DNA from: an uncultured Prevotella sp.
Lineage (GTDB): Bacteria; Bacteroidota; Bacteroidia; Bacteroidales; Bacteroidaceae
DNA length: 64,000 bases
Reading direction: 5' to 3'
Assembly: GCA_905234815.1 (NCBI GenBank)
Contig: CAJOIX010000004.1
Coordinates: 12,710-76,709, forward strand
Shown here: positions 9,998 through 19,091 of the stretch, piece after piece
Layout of the letters: each line of letters opens with the position of its first letter
Numbering within the stretch: the first letter of the stretch is position 1
The notes under the pieces: model-generated
Database searches by the model: none
Told to the model about the DNA's origin: nothing
The model's input: only the letters and a program-made list of their open reading frames with translations
Translations under genes and position numbers: made by a program

Positions 9998-10717
9998 TTA
10001 CTTTACTTCGCGGTCTTGAATGGCTTTACCTGAGCCCCACGCTGTACCAACTTTTTCGCCAACTACGCGATAAGCATTTTCCGAAGAATCGAAAACAACG
10101 GGCTGCAACTTGCTGAGGTCGATTTTTCCCTCTTCGTTCAAGATGCTTTCATCAGCACTCATGTTGACAACTTCTCCCACAACGCGGGTTTCTTTCAGGC
10201 TTGTTTCTTCAATTTCCACCACCTTACACTCCAGCGTGAGTTTGTATTCATTGATGATAGGAGCATCAACATTTGGACTCTTGGTAATGGTGAAACCTGC
10301 TTTCTTCACTTTGTCGGGCGCATCGTTGGCCGAAACGATTCCGAAATAATCGCTTTGAGCCACATCATCTTTTGTGGCGAAGCTCACGGTGAACGCTTTT
10401 TTCAGCCGGATGTTTTCAGTTGTTTTATGCTCAGACAGGTTGAAGCAGATATGCTTAGGTCCACATTGGCCGCCCCATGCAGCCATCATCACGTCGGGGT
10501 TTTCGTCTTTATCCCAAGTGGCAATCATGATGGCAGGCAGCGGTGTAATCACTGCTTCACCTGCAAAATTCTTGCGGCCTTCAACTTGTTTCACTTCTAT
10601 GGTTTCTTTTTGTGGGTTTTCGTTCACATTTTCGTTGCCCTGCTCTTTGTTTCCACAGGCAACAACCAGCAAAGTGCATGTTAAAAGCAAGCTGATTTTC
10701 TGAATACTTTTCTTCAT
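9998..10717 (-). CDS. Flavin reductase-like (FMN-binding split barrel) lipoprotein
   Basis: Start taken at MKKSIQKISLLLTCTLLVVACGNKE (lipobox); PLPAIMIATWDKDENPDVMMAAWGGQCGP is flavin-reductase-like. Confidence 0.8.
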   Translation of the reverse strand: MKKSIQKISLLLTCTLLVVACGNKEQGNENVNENPQKETIEVKQVEGRKNFAGEAVITPLPAIMIATWDKDENPDVMMAAWGGQCGPKHICFNLSEHKTTENIRLKKAFTVSFATKDDVAQSDYFGIVSANDAPDKVKKAGFTITKSPNVDAPIINEYKLTLECKVVEIEETSLKETRVVGEVVNMSADESILNEEGKIDLSKLQPVVFDSSENAYRVVGEKVGTAWGSGKAIQDREVK

Positions 10718-10748
10718 GAATTTAATATCTATATTACGGTTATTTGCA

Positions 10749-11237
10749 TTATTGTTTTTCCATGGCCTCCTCAGCAAAGGAGAGCGGCATCAAGTCGCGC
10801 ACGGTATCAATCAAATAAACGCCACGCTTGCCATAGAGCAGCACACGCATGGGTTTCTTATAGCGGTCTTCCATTTCGAGCATTACTTGCCGGCAGGAGC
10901 CACACGGCGTCACGGGGTCGAGCGTAAGTTCGCCCTGCGGATTCTTGGCCGAGATGGCTATCACATCTATCGACAACTCTGGATGAGCCACTTGTGCGGC
11001 AAAGATGGCAGTGCGCTCGGCACAAAGGCCCACTGGGAACACTGCATTCTCCTGATTGGCTCCCAGCACAATTTCGCCGTTCTGCAAACGGATGGCAGCC
11101 CCTACGGAGAAATGGCTATACTTGGAATAAGACCGTGAGGTTGAGTCGATGGCGCATTGCACCAATTCGCGATCTTCTGGCGAAAGTTCGTCCATCTGAG
11201 CGAACTTCATCTTGATTTGAAGGTTAATGTCTTTCAT
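10749..11237 (-). CDS. cdd: Cytidine deaminase
   Basis: CAERTAIFAA and PCGSCRQVMLE zinc motifs. Confidence 0.97.
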   Translation of the reverse strand: MKDINLQIKMKFAQMDELSPEDRELVQCAIDSTSRSYSKYSHFSVGAAIRLQNGEIVLGANQENAVFPVGLCAERTAIFAAQVAHPELSIDVIAISAKNPQGELTLDPVTPCGSCRQVMLEMEDRYKKPMRVLLYGKRGVYLIDTVRDLMPLSFAEEAMEKQ

Positions 11238-11249
11238 ATAGAGCTAGGT

Positions 11250-12740
11250 TTATTCTTCTTTTGGAACATACTGAAAAGCACCGAGATCGGGAGCATCTCC
11301 GCGCGCAAGTCCTGTACGGTCAATGGCGGGACAGGTTTCTATATTTGCCTTACCGCGTGCCGTACTGTTCTCTGCCAACGAGAAATCGTAGATCAGATTT
11401 TCAGTATCGAACTCGAGGAAATGGTGGTAAGAGCCAAAATCTGCATCGGTGATATCTTCCAGTTCCGTATCGACAAAGTTTGCCTGTTCGCTCTCGGCTG
11501 GCGCCACGGTACGCAGCAGGCAGTTTTCAAAGCGATAGTTGAAATCGTTGCCGTTGTCCTGGCGGTTGCCCATCACCACATCGTCGGCATAGCCTGTGAT
11601 GAGCGAGTTCTGACAAAGCATCTGGACGAGAGCGTTGTTGCCATTGGAGAACCGCAGCGCTGCGCCCCGATTGGCGTCGAGCGGATAGAACTGAGCCAGT
11701 GTGGAGCCATTCACCGTGGCGCTGCCGCCATCGACAAAGAGACAATCGTTCAGCGTATTGCTGATTTGTGTGTTCACCAAAGATATGTTCGCACCAACGG
11801 AGAGGAGCCCATAGCCCTGACAGTTGTGAATGGTCACCTGTTCGAGCGCAAGATGCTGCGCCTGGGTATCGGTGGGCTGATCGACAATGATGCCGTCGAA
11901 GGTACTGTGAATGTCGGTATAGGTCAGGCGGTTGCCGACTGATGAATCCGAGAAATGCAGCCCCCGCCATTGTCCTGGCACGCGATCGTAAGGCAGATAG
12001 TCGAACATATTGTCGATTCGCTGACCGCGCAGGATTACATTCTGTTCGGCCGTACCCTCGCATATAAGCGTTCCGTTGACATTGATGCCGGCATCGCTAT
12101 CGAAGTAGAGCGTGGTACCAGCGGCGATGGTGAGCGTTGTATTTTCTGCCACGGTAATGTTTTCTTTCACAAGCATCGGTTTCTCCGAACTGATGGTGGT
12201 GTTGGCCGTTATATTATACGACGGCACTTCCACGGCATCCCACACGCTGGCAGTCAGCGGCAATCGCTGCGTGGTGCCACCAGAAAGCGAGAAAATCAGG
12301 TCGTCGGTAATGGCCACGGGCTCATCGCTGCCGGAGGGATAACTGGTCAGTTCCACAAACACACGGATGCTGTCGCCCGAAGCAATTTCCACATCCTGCA
12401 CGCGGTAGCCACTGGTTGGACCGAGATACCAACCGTCAACATTCACGCGGAAACCGGTTTGATTGCCTTGGGCCAAGCGAATCTCGCTGCATACGATGCC
12501 TTCGTCTGTAGGGTTATAGATCCAAATATCTTTGCGAGCCGAAGGAACGCCGGCGAAAACTGTGCCTAAATCAACTTGCTCTACGCCAAAAACGAGTGTT
12601 CTATTGCCGGCTGGCCCATACGAATCGGTGGATGAGCAGGCCGTCAGCATGGAACAAACGACAAACAAAACAAGCGGCAGGCGCTTCAGCACACAGGGGC
12701 GGAAGCGTGAGGCAAGCAGAGATATATTATTTTTCAACAT
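11250..12740 (-). CDS. Putative lipoprotein with right-handed beta-helix-like repeats
   Basis: Lipobox SMLTACSS; 'ENTTLTIAAGTTLYFDSDAGINVNGTLICEGTAEQNVILRG' parallel beta-helix pattern. Confidence 0.75.
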   Translation of the reverse strand: MLKNNISLLASRFRPCVLKRLPLVLFVVCSMLTACSSTDSYGPAGNRTLVFGVEQVDLGTVFAGVPSARKDIWIYNPTDEGIVCSEIRLAQGNQTGFRVNVDGWYLGPTSGYRVQDVEIASGDSIRVFVELTSYPSGSDEPVAITDDLIFSLSGGTTQRLPLTASVWDAVEVPSYNITANTTISSEKPMLVKENITVAENTTLTIAAGTTLYFDSDAGINVNGTLICEGTAEQNVILRGQRIDNMFDYLPYDRVPGQWRGLHFSDSSVGNRLTYTDIHSTFDGIIVDQPTDTQAQHLALEQVTIHNCQGYGLLSVGANISLVNTQISNTLNDCLFVDGGSATVNGSTLAQFYPLDANRGAALRFSNGNNALVQMLCQNSLITGYADDVVMGNRQDNGNDFNYRFENCLLRTVAPAESEQANFVDTELEDITDADFGSYHHFLEFDTENLIYDFSLAENSTARGKANIETCPAIDRTGLARGDAPDLGAFQYVPKEE

Positions 12741-12839
12741 TCTTGAGCGGTAATTATCTTATAAGATAAACGCGGCAAAATTGTTTTTATTGCATCGCTT
12801 GAAATGATTCCATTGAAGCGGACTTTTCGGGGTGAATTT

Positions 12840-12927
12840 CAAAAGCATAGCTTTTAGGTGGCAAAAGCATAGCTTTCAGGCCGCAAAAGCATAGCTTTCG
12901 GAGGATAAAAGCATAGCTTTTGGAAAA
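12840..12927. repeat. 88-nt element, 4 x 22-nt units (locus B)
   Basis: CAAAAGCATAGCTTTTAGGTGG / CAAAAGCATAGCTTTCAGGCCG / CAAAAGCATAGCTTTCGGAGGA / TAAAAGCATAGCTTTTGGAAAA. Confidence 0.95.
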
Positions 12928-12934
12928 CGCGAGT

Positions 12935-13591
12935 TCAGTGTTTTGTAATCATCAGAGTTTCAACGAGTTGTGCAAGGTCGATATTTTTGAAGTTCGGACA
13001 CGTCAGATGGCATCGGTCTTTAATCACTTCGGCGGGCAGCGAAGTGGTCAGTCCGACCACGTGTGTGCCGGCATCCCACGCCGATTTCAGGCCGTTCAGA
13101 CTGTCTTCGAAAGCAATACACTGTTCAGGTTTCAGCCCCAAGCGCGCCGCACCGACCAGATAGCACTCGGGGGCAGGCTTGCTCTCGTGGAAATCTTCCG
13201 ACGAAAGCACAAAATCCACCAACGAGCGCAATTCGGGATGCTGTCGATAGACGCTCTGCATCTTGGGCTGATTGCTGCTGGTGACCACACACGACTGGTA
13301 TCCAGCGCGGCGGATGCTTTCGGCAAATTCAACAAATCCTTCCACCCAAGGCATTGGCATATCGCGCTCAAAGGCATTCAGCTCAGCCGTGATGCGCTCT
13401 TGCACGGAAGGATCGGGGAAGAAACGATTATATATCTCAGTAAGCGTCTGGCCCTTTATCTTCCGAAAAAGCTCAGGCTCTGAAGGGAAGGCGCGACGCA
13501 TCTGGTCGCCCCAAAACTGATCGTAGCCGGATTCTGTATCGATTATAACCCCGTCAAGATCAAAAAGAAATCCTACTGTTTGATGTTCCAT
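12935..13591 (-). CDS. HAD-superfamily phosphatase, beta-phosphoglucomutase-like
   Basis: FLFDLDGVIIDTE, VVTSSNQ, ESKPAPECYLVGAARLG, CIAFEDSLNGLKSAWDAG. Confidence 0.93.
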   Translation of the reverse strand: MEHQTVGFLFDLDGVIIDTESGYDQFWGDQMRRAFPSEPELFRKIKGQTLTEIYNRFFPDPSVQERITAELNAFERDMPMPWVEGFVEFAESIRRAGYQSCVVTSSNQPKMQSVYRQHPELRSLVDFVLSSEDFHESKPAPECYLVGAARLGLKPEQCIAFEDSLNGLKSAWDAGTHVVGLTTSLPAEVIKDRCHLTCPNFKNIDLAQLVETLMITKH

Positions 13592-13750
13592 ATCTCGGCA
13601 AAATTACGAATACTCAGGCGAAATGCCAAGAATAACGGCCGTTTCTTCTAAAAAAAACAGAAACCAAGCCCTCATCGCCCATCGAAAGAAAAACTTAAAA
13701 AGCGTTTTTTCTTGCCTGTGGCTTCTTGCTTCTTTTCACAAAATTTTGTT

Positions 13751-13759
13751 TACCTTTGC
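13751..13759 (+). promoter_or_regulatory. Bacteroidetes -7 motif TACCTTTGC
   Basis: Directly upstream of the rsmG ATG (13766). Confidence 0.5.
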
Positions 13760-13765
13760 AACCAA

Positions 13766-14386
13766 ATGGACGAAATACTAAAATACTTCCCGCATCTGAC
13801 TGCAGAGCAGCAAGAACGCTTTGCTGCACTGGATGCGCTCTATCGCGACTGGAATGCGAAGATCAACCTGATTTCGCGCAAGGACATTGACGCGCTGTAC
13901 ACCCACCACGTGCTCCACTCGTTGGCCATCGCTAGGCAGATCCAATTCAAGGCAGGTAGCCGGATACTTGACTTGGGCACCGGCGGCGGATTTCCGGGCA
14001 TTCCCCTGGCCATTCTCTTCCCCGAATGCCAATTCCGACTGATCGACGGTACGGGTAAGAAAATCCGCGTAGTGCAAGATGTGGCCGAAAAGCTGCAACT
14101 AAACAACGTGGAAGCCATTCATCGGCGCGGCGAGGAAGAAAAAGACCTGTTCCACTTTGTCGTATCGCGCGCCGTGATGCCATTGCCCGACTTGGTGAAA
14201 CTGGTACGCAAAAACATCAGTCGCGAACAAATCAACCCACTGCCCAACGGCATCATCTGCCTGAAAGGCGGCGACCTGCAAGCCGAATTGCAACCATTCC
14301 GCAAAAATGCCGAAGCATTGGAAATTCACCAATGGTTCAAAGATACATGGTTCAAGCAGAAATACGTGATTTATCTCCCGCTATAG
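13766..14386 (+). CDS. rsmG: 16S rRNA (guanine(527)-N7)-methyltransferase
   Basis: MDEILKYFPHLTAEQQERFAALDALYRDWNAKINLISRKD...HSLAIA...ILDLGTGGGFPGIPLAI. Confidence 0.96.
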   Translation: MDEILKYFPHLTAEQQERFAALDALYRDWNAKINLISRKDIDALYTHHVLHSLAIARQIQFKAGSRILDLGTGGGFPGIPLAILFPECQFRLIDGTGKKIRVVQDVAEKLQLNNVEAIHRRGEEEKDLFHFVVSRAVMPLPDLVKLVRKNISREQINPLPNGIICLKGGDLQAELQPFRKNAEALEIHQWFKDTWFKQKYVIYLPL

Positions 14387-14411
14387 TCTCAAGCATCAAG
14401 TCATCAAACCA

Positions 14412-15056
14412 ATGCTTAAAATACAATCATTTACTTTCAATCCACTCAGCGAAAACACCTATGTCGTAAGCGACGAGACCAAGCAATGTGCCATCATCGA
14501 CTGCGGCGCATATAACTCCGAAGAGCAGGACATACTCTACAACTATGTTAAGGACGAGCAGCTGAACCCCGTTGCCCTCCTTTCCACACACGGTCACTTC
14601 GACCATAATCTCGGCACCGCCTTCGCTGCAGAGCAATACAACCTCACTTTGCAACTGCACAGCCGCGACCAGGCTCTCTACGAACAGATGGACGAACAGC
14701 TGCGACAGCTGGGTTCCACGAGTTGGATTACGCTTAAGAAAGTCACTCCGGCATATTTCGACGACGATTTCAAAATCAGCATAGGCAATCACTTGTTTGA
14801 AATCATCCCAACACCTGGCCACACAAAGGGGAGCGTCTGCTTCTATTGTCACGAAGAAAAAGCGCTTTTCTCAGGCGACACACTTTTCCAAGGCACTATC
14901 GGCCGCACCGACCTGCCTTTCGGTTCTATGTTTCAGATGACCAACTCGCTGCGCCGGCTCTGCCAACTGCCCGACGAAGTGCAAGTCTATCCCGGACACG
15001 GCCCGCAAACAAGCATCGCACTTGAATTGTCGTCCAATCCCTTCCTCGACAGATAA
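14412..15056 (+). CDS. MBL-fold metallo-hydrolase (glyoxalase II-like)
   Basis: LLSTHGHFDHNLG, PTPGHTKGSVCFY, LFSGDTLFQGTIGRTDLPFG. Confidence 0.94.
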   Translation: MLKIQSFTFNPLSENTYVVSDETKQCAIIDCGAYNSEEQDILYNYVKDEQLNPVALLSTHGHFDHNLGTAFAAEQYNLTLQLHSRDQALYEQMDEQLRQLGSTSWITLKKVTPAYFDDDFKISIGNHLFEIIPTPGHTKGSVCFYCHEEKALFSGDTLFQGTIGRTDLPFGSMFQMTNSLRRLCQLPDEVQVYPGHGPQTSIALELSSNPFLDR

Positions 15057-15078
15057 GTGCGAAAAATGAAATCAGCAA

Positions 15079-15660
15079 ATGGTTAAATCGACAAATCGAG
15101 ACATCAGCAACTTGCCAGAGCGCATCATTCTGGGCATCGACCCGGGCACCAATGTGATGGGTTATGGCGTGCTGCGCACTATAGGAAACAAAGCCGAAAT
15201 GGTGTGCATGGGAGTGATTGACCTCAGAAAGACCGGCGATATGTACTTTCGGCTGGGCCATATCTTCGAGCGCATCACGGGCATCATCGAGGCTTATAAG
15301 CCAGACTATATGGCCATCGAAGCCCCTTTCTTTGGAAAGAACGTGCAGTCAATGCTCAAACTCGGACGCTCGCAGGGCGTAGCCATCGCTGCTGCCATAC
15401 AGCGTCAAGTGCCCATCCACGAATATGCGCCTCTGAAAATCAAGTTGGCCATCACTGGCAATGGCGCCGCAGCAAAGGAACAAGTGGCCGATATGCTACG
15501 GCGGATGCTACACCTCGAGAAAGAGGAGATGCCAAAATTTCTTGATGCCACCGATGCACTGGCAGCTGCCTATTGCCATTTCCTTCAGTTGGGCCGACCC
15601 GAGACCACTGCAAGTCACCTGTCGTGGAAAGACTTGGCACGCAAACAAGGTAAACTTTAG
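15079..15660 (+). CDS. ruvC: Crossover junction endodeoxyribonuclease RuvC
   Basis: IILGIDPGTNVMGYGVL, MAIEAPFFGKNVQSMLKLGRSQGVAIAAA, DATDALAAAYCH. Confidence 0.96.
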   Translation: MVKSTNRDISNLPERIILGIDPGTNVMGYGVLRTIGNKAEMVCMGVIDLRKTGDMYFRLGHIFERITGIIEAYKPDYMAIEAPFFGKNVQSMLKLGRSQGVAIAAAIQRQVPIHEYAPLKIKLAITGNGAAAKEQVADMLRRMLHLEKEEMPKFLDATDALAAAYCHFLQLGRPETTASHLSWKDLARKQGKL

Positions 15661-15737
15661 CACCACCCGACCACGATCCACAAAGCGAGAATTCGAGAAC
15701 ACCAAACGAATCATACAACAAACGAATAATTACTATA

Positions 15738-16217
15738 ATGAAAAAGTTCATCTTACTGATTATCACCGCACTATGTTTGGCGCAAACAATCAGTGCGCAA
15801 GAGATTTTTCAAGAAGTAACGACCATCATGGAAAAGAACAAGACGGCCAAATTCGACACTAAAAAATCGCTGCAGGAACGTAAATTGGCCACGTTCAAAT
15901 ACGATGCCATCTACTATCTCATCATGAAAGCAGCCGAGGCCGACTCGTTCACCGAGCGTCAACTGGGCGAACAGGTAAGCGCCATGATTGACTATGTGAA
16001 TTTATTTATTGGCAGGCTCAGTCAGGAAACAAAGAAATCGCGCCGTGAAGTAGTCGTTGCACTATTCAAGAAATACACACTTGAGAACGCGCTCTTCCAC
16101 GACATGGACAAAGAAGTGGTCTATGGATACGTGGACAATGAAAATTTCCTTACTCAATTTTCGCTCGACACCAATTGGGTGAAAGCACTCGAAGAAGTGC
16201 AAAAAGTATATAAATGA
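15738..16217 (+). CDS. Conserved hypothetical secreted protein
   Basis: Signal peptide MKKFILLIITALCLAQTISAQ; intact ORF. Confidence 0.7.
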   Translation: MKKFILLIITALCLAQTISAQEIFQEVTTIMEKNKTAKFDTKKSLQERKLATFKYDAIYYLIMKAAEADSFTERQLGEQVSAMIDYVNLFIGRLSQETKKSRREVVVALFKKYTLENALFHDMDKEVVYGYVDNENFLTQFSLDTNWVKALEEVQKVYK

Positions 16218-16218
16218 T

Positions 16219-16695
16219 TCAGAGCGAGGCAAGCAGACGGTCGCAAGCGGCCTCTACCAATTGCACCACGCTAAAGAAATCCTCGCGCGAACCATAGTAA
16301 GGATCAGGAATATCAGGTCTGGCCAGTTCCTTGGGAAGGAAACTGGCCAGCTTTTTTATTTTATCTCGGTCAGCATCTGTACGGGCTTGCGCCGATACAT
16401 CAGAGAAGTTTTCATCATCCATGACAAAGATAAGGTCGAAGCGCTGAAAGTCTTGCGGAGAGAACTGGCGCGCACGAGAGGTTAGCTGATAGCCTCGCCG
16501 GGCAGCAACCTCACGCATACGATGATCGGGCAGCTGACCAACATGCCAACCGCCTATGCCGGCCGAGTCGATATAGAATTCTGATGCCCTACCCTGTTCG
16601 GCCGCTTTCTGCTGCAGCACACCTTCGGCCAAGGGGCTTCGGCAGATATTGCCCAGGCAGACAAATAAAATTTTTATGGGTTGCTTGCTACTCAT
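16219..16695 (-). CDS. Low-molecular-weight protein-tyrosine-phosphatase
   Basis: ILFVCLGNICRSPLAEGV P-loop; DIPDPYYGSREDF. Confidence 0.96.
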   Translation of the reverse strand: MSSKQPIKILFVCLGNICRSPLAEGVLQQKAAEQGRASEFYIDSAGIGGWHVGQLPDHRMREVAARRGYQLTSRARQFSPQDFQRFDLIFVMDDENFSDVSAQARTDADRDKIKKLASFLPKELARPDIPDPYYGSREDFFSVVQLVEAACDRLLASL

Positions 16696-16707
16696 GAGGC
16701 TACTCGG

Positions 16708-17979
16708 TTATTCGTTTTCGGTGGCATCGGCAGTGAGTTCATCTATCGACAAGTTGGCATCGGGCAAGGGATATTTTGCATTTTCCTTAACGCCCAAGTC
16801 CTTCAACTGCAACGCTTTCTGCGTGATACTCTGCCGACCCGTATAAGCCTTGTTGGCCACATCGTCGTACGAACGGCGCAAGGCATTGATCTGATCGTCC
16901 ATCTTCTGGAATTTCGCATAGAAATCGCCTACGCGTTTGAGCAACTCTTCGGCCAGTTCATAGACTTTCTTTTGGTTTTGCGTCTGCTGATACTGCCGCC
17001 ACGCCATCTGAATCATCTTCAGAATGGCCATGAGGTTCTGCTGGCCCGTGATGAATACCCGCTTGTCGAAAGCCTCAGCCCAGAGATATTTATCGGTTTG
17101 CAGCGCCAACTGCAGAGCACCATCGTTCGGCACGAACATAATGACGAAGTCAATAGTTTGCCGCGGCGGGGCTACATAATCGTTGTAGTTCTTCTTTGCC
17201 AGTATATTCACATTGCTGCGTATGCTCTTCACCAGTTCGTCGGCATATCGCTTGCGCAAGTCTTCCTGTGTCGTATTGACATATTTATAATAAGCATCTA
17301 TCGACATTTTCGAGTCGATAATCACATCTTCATTGTTCGGATAGTGGACAATCACATCAGGCTTCATCTGCTGACCGGTATCAACGTTATGCAGAGGCTG
17401 CCCACTTTCATCGCGAAGAATCTGCTGCACATCGTAATCAATCGTCTCGCGCAAGCCGGCCATCTGCAATATATCGGTAAGCATCCGTTCGCCCCACAAG
17501 CCCTGAGCCTGATTGCCGCCGCGCATCACATTGGTCAGGCGCGTGGCCGTATCGTCAATTTTCTGTGTTTGTTCGGCCATCGATTTCAGTTGCTGCGACA
17601 GCGAGGCGGTGCTCTGTGCCGTGGAGGTATTGGTCTTGTCGATAGCATCCTGCAATTTACCGAGATGTTCTTTCAGGGGTGCAGTAATCACGGAGATTGA
17701 CTCAACATTCTCCGACTTCAACCGCTGCTGCGTCTTTTCCAGCACCGTGCCGGCAAGGTTGACAAATTGTTCTTGCACCGTGCGCAACTGCTCCTGGAAG
17801 CGCTCCTCACGCTGTTGCTCCATCAGTGCAGCCTTCTCGCGTTCGTTTTCAACTTGCACTGACAGAATATCGCTCTTCGACCGCAAAGCCACTATCTTGC
17901 GCATCAATACGATATAAGCGGCAGCGCCCCCCAAGAGGAAGCCCACCAGAAAAATTAAAATCATGCTTATTGTTTCCAT
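16708..17979 (-). CDS. rmuC: DNA recombination protein RmuC
   Basis: GNQAQGLWGERMLTDILQMAGL, KPDVIVHYPNNEDVIIDSKMSIDAY. Confidence 0.95.
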   Translation of the reverse strand: METISMILIFLVGFLLGGAAAYIVLMRKIVALRSKSDILSVQVENEREKAALMEQQREERFQEQLRTVQEQFVNLAGTVLEKTQQRLKSENVESISVITAPLKEHLGKLQDAIDKTNTSTAQSTASLSQQLKSMAEQTQKIDDTATRLTNVMRGGNQAQGLWGERMLTDILQMAGLRETIDYDVQQILRDESGQPLHNVDTGQQMKPDVIVHYPNNEDVIIDSKMSIDAYYKYVNTTQEDLRKRYADELVKSIRSNVNILAKKNYNDYVAPPRQTIDFVIMFVPNDGALQLALQTDKYLWAEAFDKRVFITGQQNLMAILKMIQMAWRQYQQTQNQKKVYELAEELLKRVGDFYAKFQKMDDQINALRRSYDDVANKAYTGRQSITQKALQLKDLGVKENAKYPLPDANLSIDELTADATENE

Positions 17980-18054
17980 CTCGACAAATGTACGCAGTTT
18001 TTTTGTGAAAACGAGATTTTCTATCTTCTTTTTTGATTATTCCAAAAAATATCT

Positions 18055-18063
18055 TACTTTTGC
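18055..18063 (+). promoter_or_regulatory. Bacteroidetes -7 motif TACTTTTGC
   Basis: Upstream of tRNA-Ser. Confidence 0.5.
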
Positions 18064-18099
18064 ATCCGCTATCTGAAAAGGAAAGCATTTTATTGATTA

Positions 18100-18187
18100 G
18101 GAGAGGTGCTCGAGTGGTTGAAGAGGCACGCCTGGAAAGCGTGTAACCGGCAAAACCGGTTCGCAGGTTCGAATCCTGTTCTCTCCG
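18100..18187 (+). tRNA. tRNA-Ser(GGA)
   Basis: Acceptor GGAGAGG/TCTCTCC, anticodon loop CTGGAAA, long variable arm, GGTTCGAATCC T-arm. Confidence 0.95.
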
Positions 18188-18306
18188 CAAAGCGACAGAA
18201 GAGGATTCAAAGCTTTGAGGAAAAAAGCGAATCCTGTTCTCTCCGCAAAGCGACAGAAGAGGATTCAAAGCTTTGAGGAAAAAAGCGAATCCTGTTCTCT
18301 CCGCAA
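18170..18306 (+). repeat. 58-nt tandem repeat that reiterates the tRNA-Ser 3' end
   Basis: GAATCCTGTTCTCTCCGCA at 18171, 18229 and 18287; the intervening AAGCGACAGAAGAGGATTCAAAGCTTTGAGGAAAAAAG is duplicated. Confidence 0.95.
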
Positions 18307-18337
18307 CTCGGGGCTTTTTGCGTGTTTTGCAGTCAAC

Positions 18338-18967
18338 TCAAAACTTCTTGCCAAAGACGATGAAGACAAAAGTCTTGACAAGGATTTTCAAATCGAACCA
18401 CAGCGACTGATGTTCCAGATAATAAAGGTCAAGCTCCAAGCGCCGGAGCATCTTCTCCATCGTGTCGGTATAGCCATTGTAGAGCGTGGCATAAGACGTC
18501 ACACCAGGCCGCAACTGATAAAGCAATTCGTAACGTCCATCACGCTCCATGATTTTATCAATAAAATATTTTCTCTCCGGCCGCGGACCAATAAAAGCCA
18601 TATCCCCCTTCACCACATTCCACAACTGCGGCAGCTCGTCCAGATGATGTTTACGCAAAAAATTCCCTACTCGTGTCATCCGAGTCTCGTTTTCATGTTT
18701 ATAGAGTTCTGGACCATTCTTTTCAGCATCAACTACCATGCTGCGAAATTTATATATATGAAATGGTTTTCCACGAAATCCGATGCGTTCTTGGCTAAAA
18801 ATGACAGGCTGCCCGTCTTCCAGCAGGACGAGAACAGCGATGATGAGAAATAACGGAGAGAATATAATCAAACAAACGACAGAAATGAAAAAGTCAACAA
18901 AACGCTTGATACAGCGTTCAAACTTATTCATCCCGTCAACAATGTATTCGTCTTCCAGTTCTGTCAT
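18338..18967 (-). CDS. Bacterial sugar transferase (undecaprenyl-phosphate glycosyl-1-P transferase)
   Basis: RFVDFFISVVCLIIFSPLFL, FSQERIGFRGKPFHIYKFRSM, LDELPQLWNVVKGDMAFIGPRPE. Confidence 0.96.
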   Translation of the reverse strand: MTELEDEYIVDGMNKFERCIKRFVDFFISVVCLIIFSPLFLIIAVLVLLEDGQPVIFSQERIGFRGKPFHIYKFRSMVVDAEKNGPELYKHENETRMTRVGNFLRKHHLDELPQLWNVVKGDMAFIGPRPERKYFIDKIMERDGRYELLYQLRPGVTSYATLYNGYTDTMEKMLRRLELDLYYLEHQSLWFDLKILVKTFVFIVFGKKF

Positions 18968-19091
18968 TATAGATTTTCTTTGTTTTTTTAAGAAATAAGT
19001 TGATTATGCTCCTAAATAACGGCAGAATGTTGATTTTATTATAAAGCGTAAATATTTTTATTGAAGATGGCCCGACTTTCGCTGAGATTGC

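Noticed and set aside
11157-11942. Plus-strand ORFs opposite the beta-helix lipoprotein (11157-11942, 11955-12569)
   Set aside because: The minus-strand ORF has a signal peptide/lipobox and beta-helix repeats; the plus-strand ORFs lack any.
17849-18268. 139-aa minus-strand ORF across tRNA-Ser (EQDSNLRTGFAGYTLSRRASSTTRAPL)
   Set aside because: Classic spurious ORF antisense to a tRNA.
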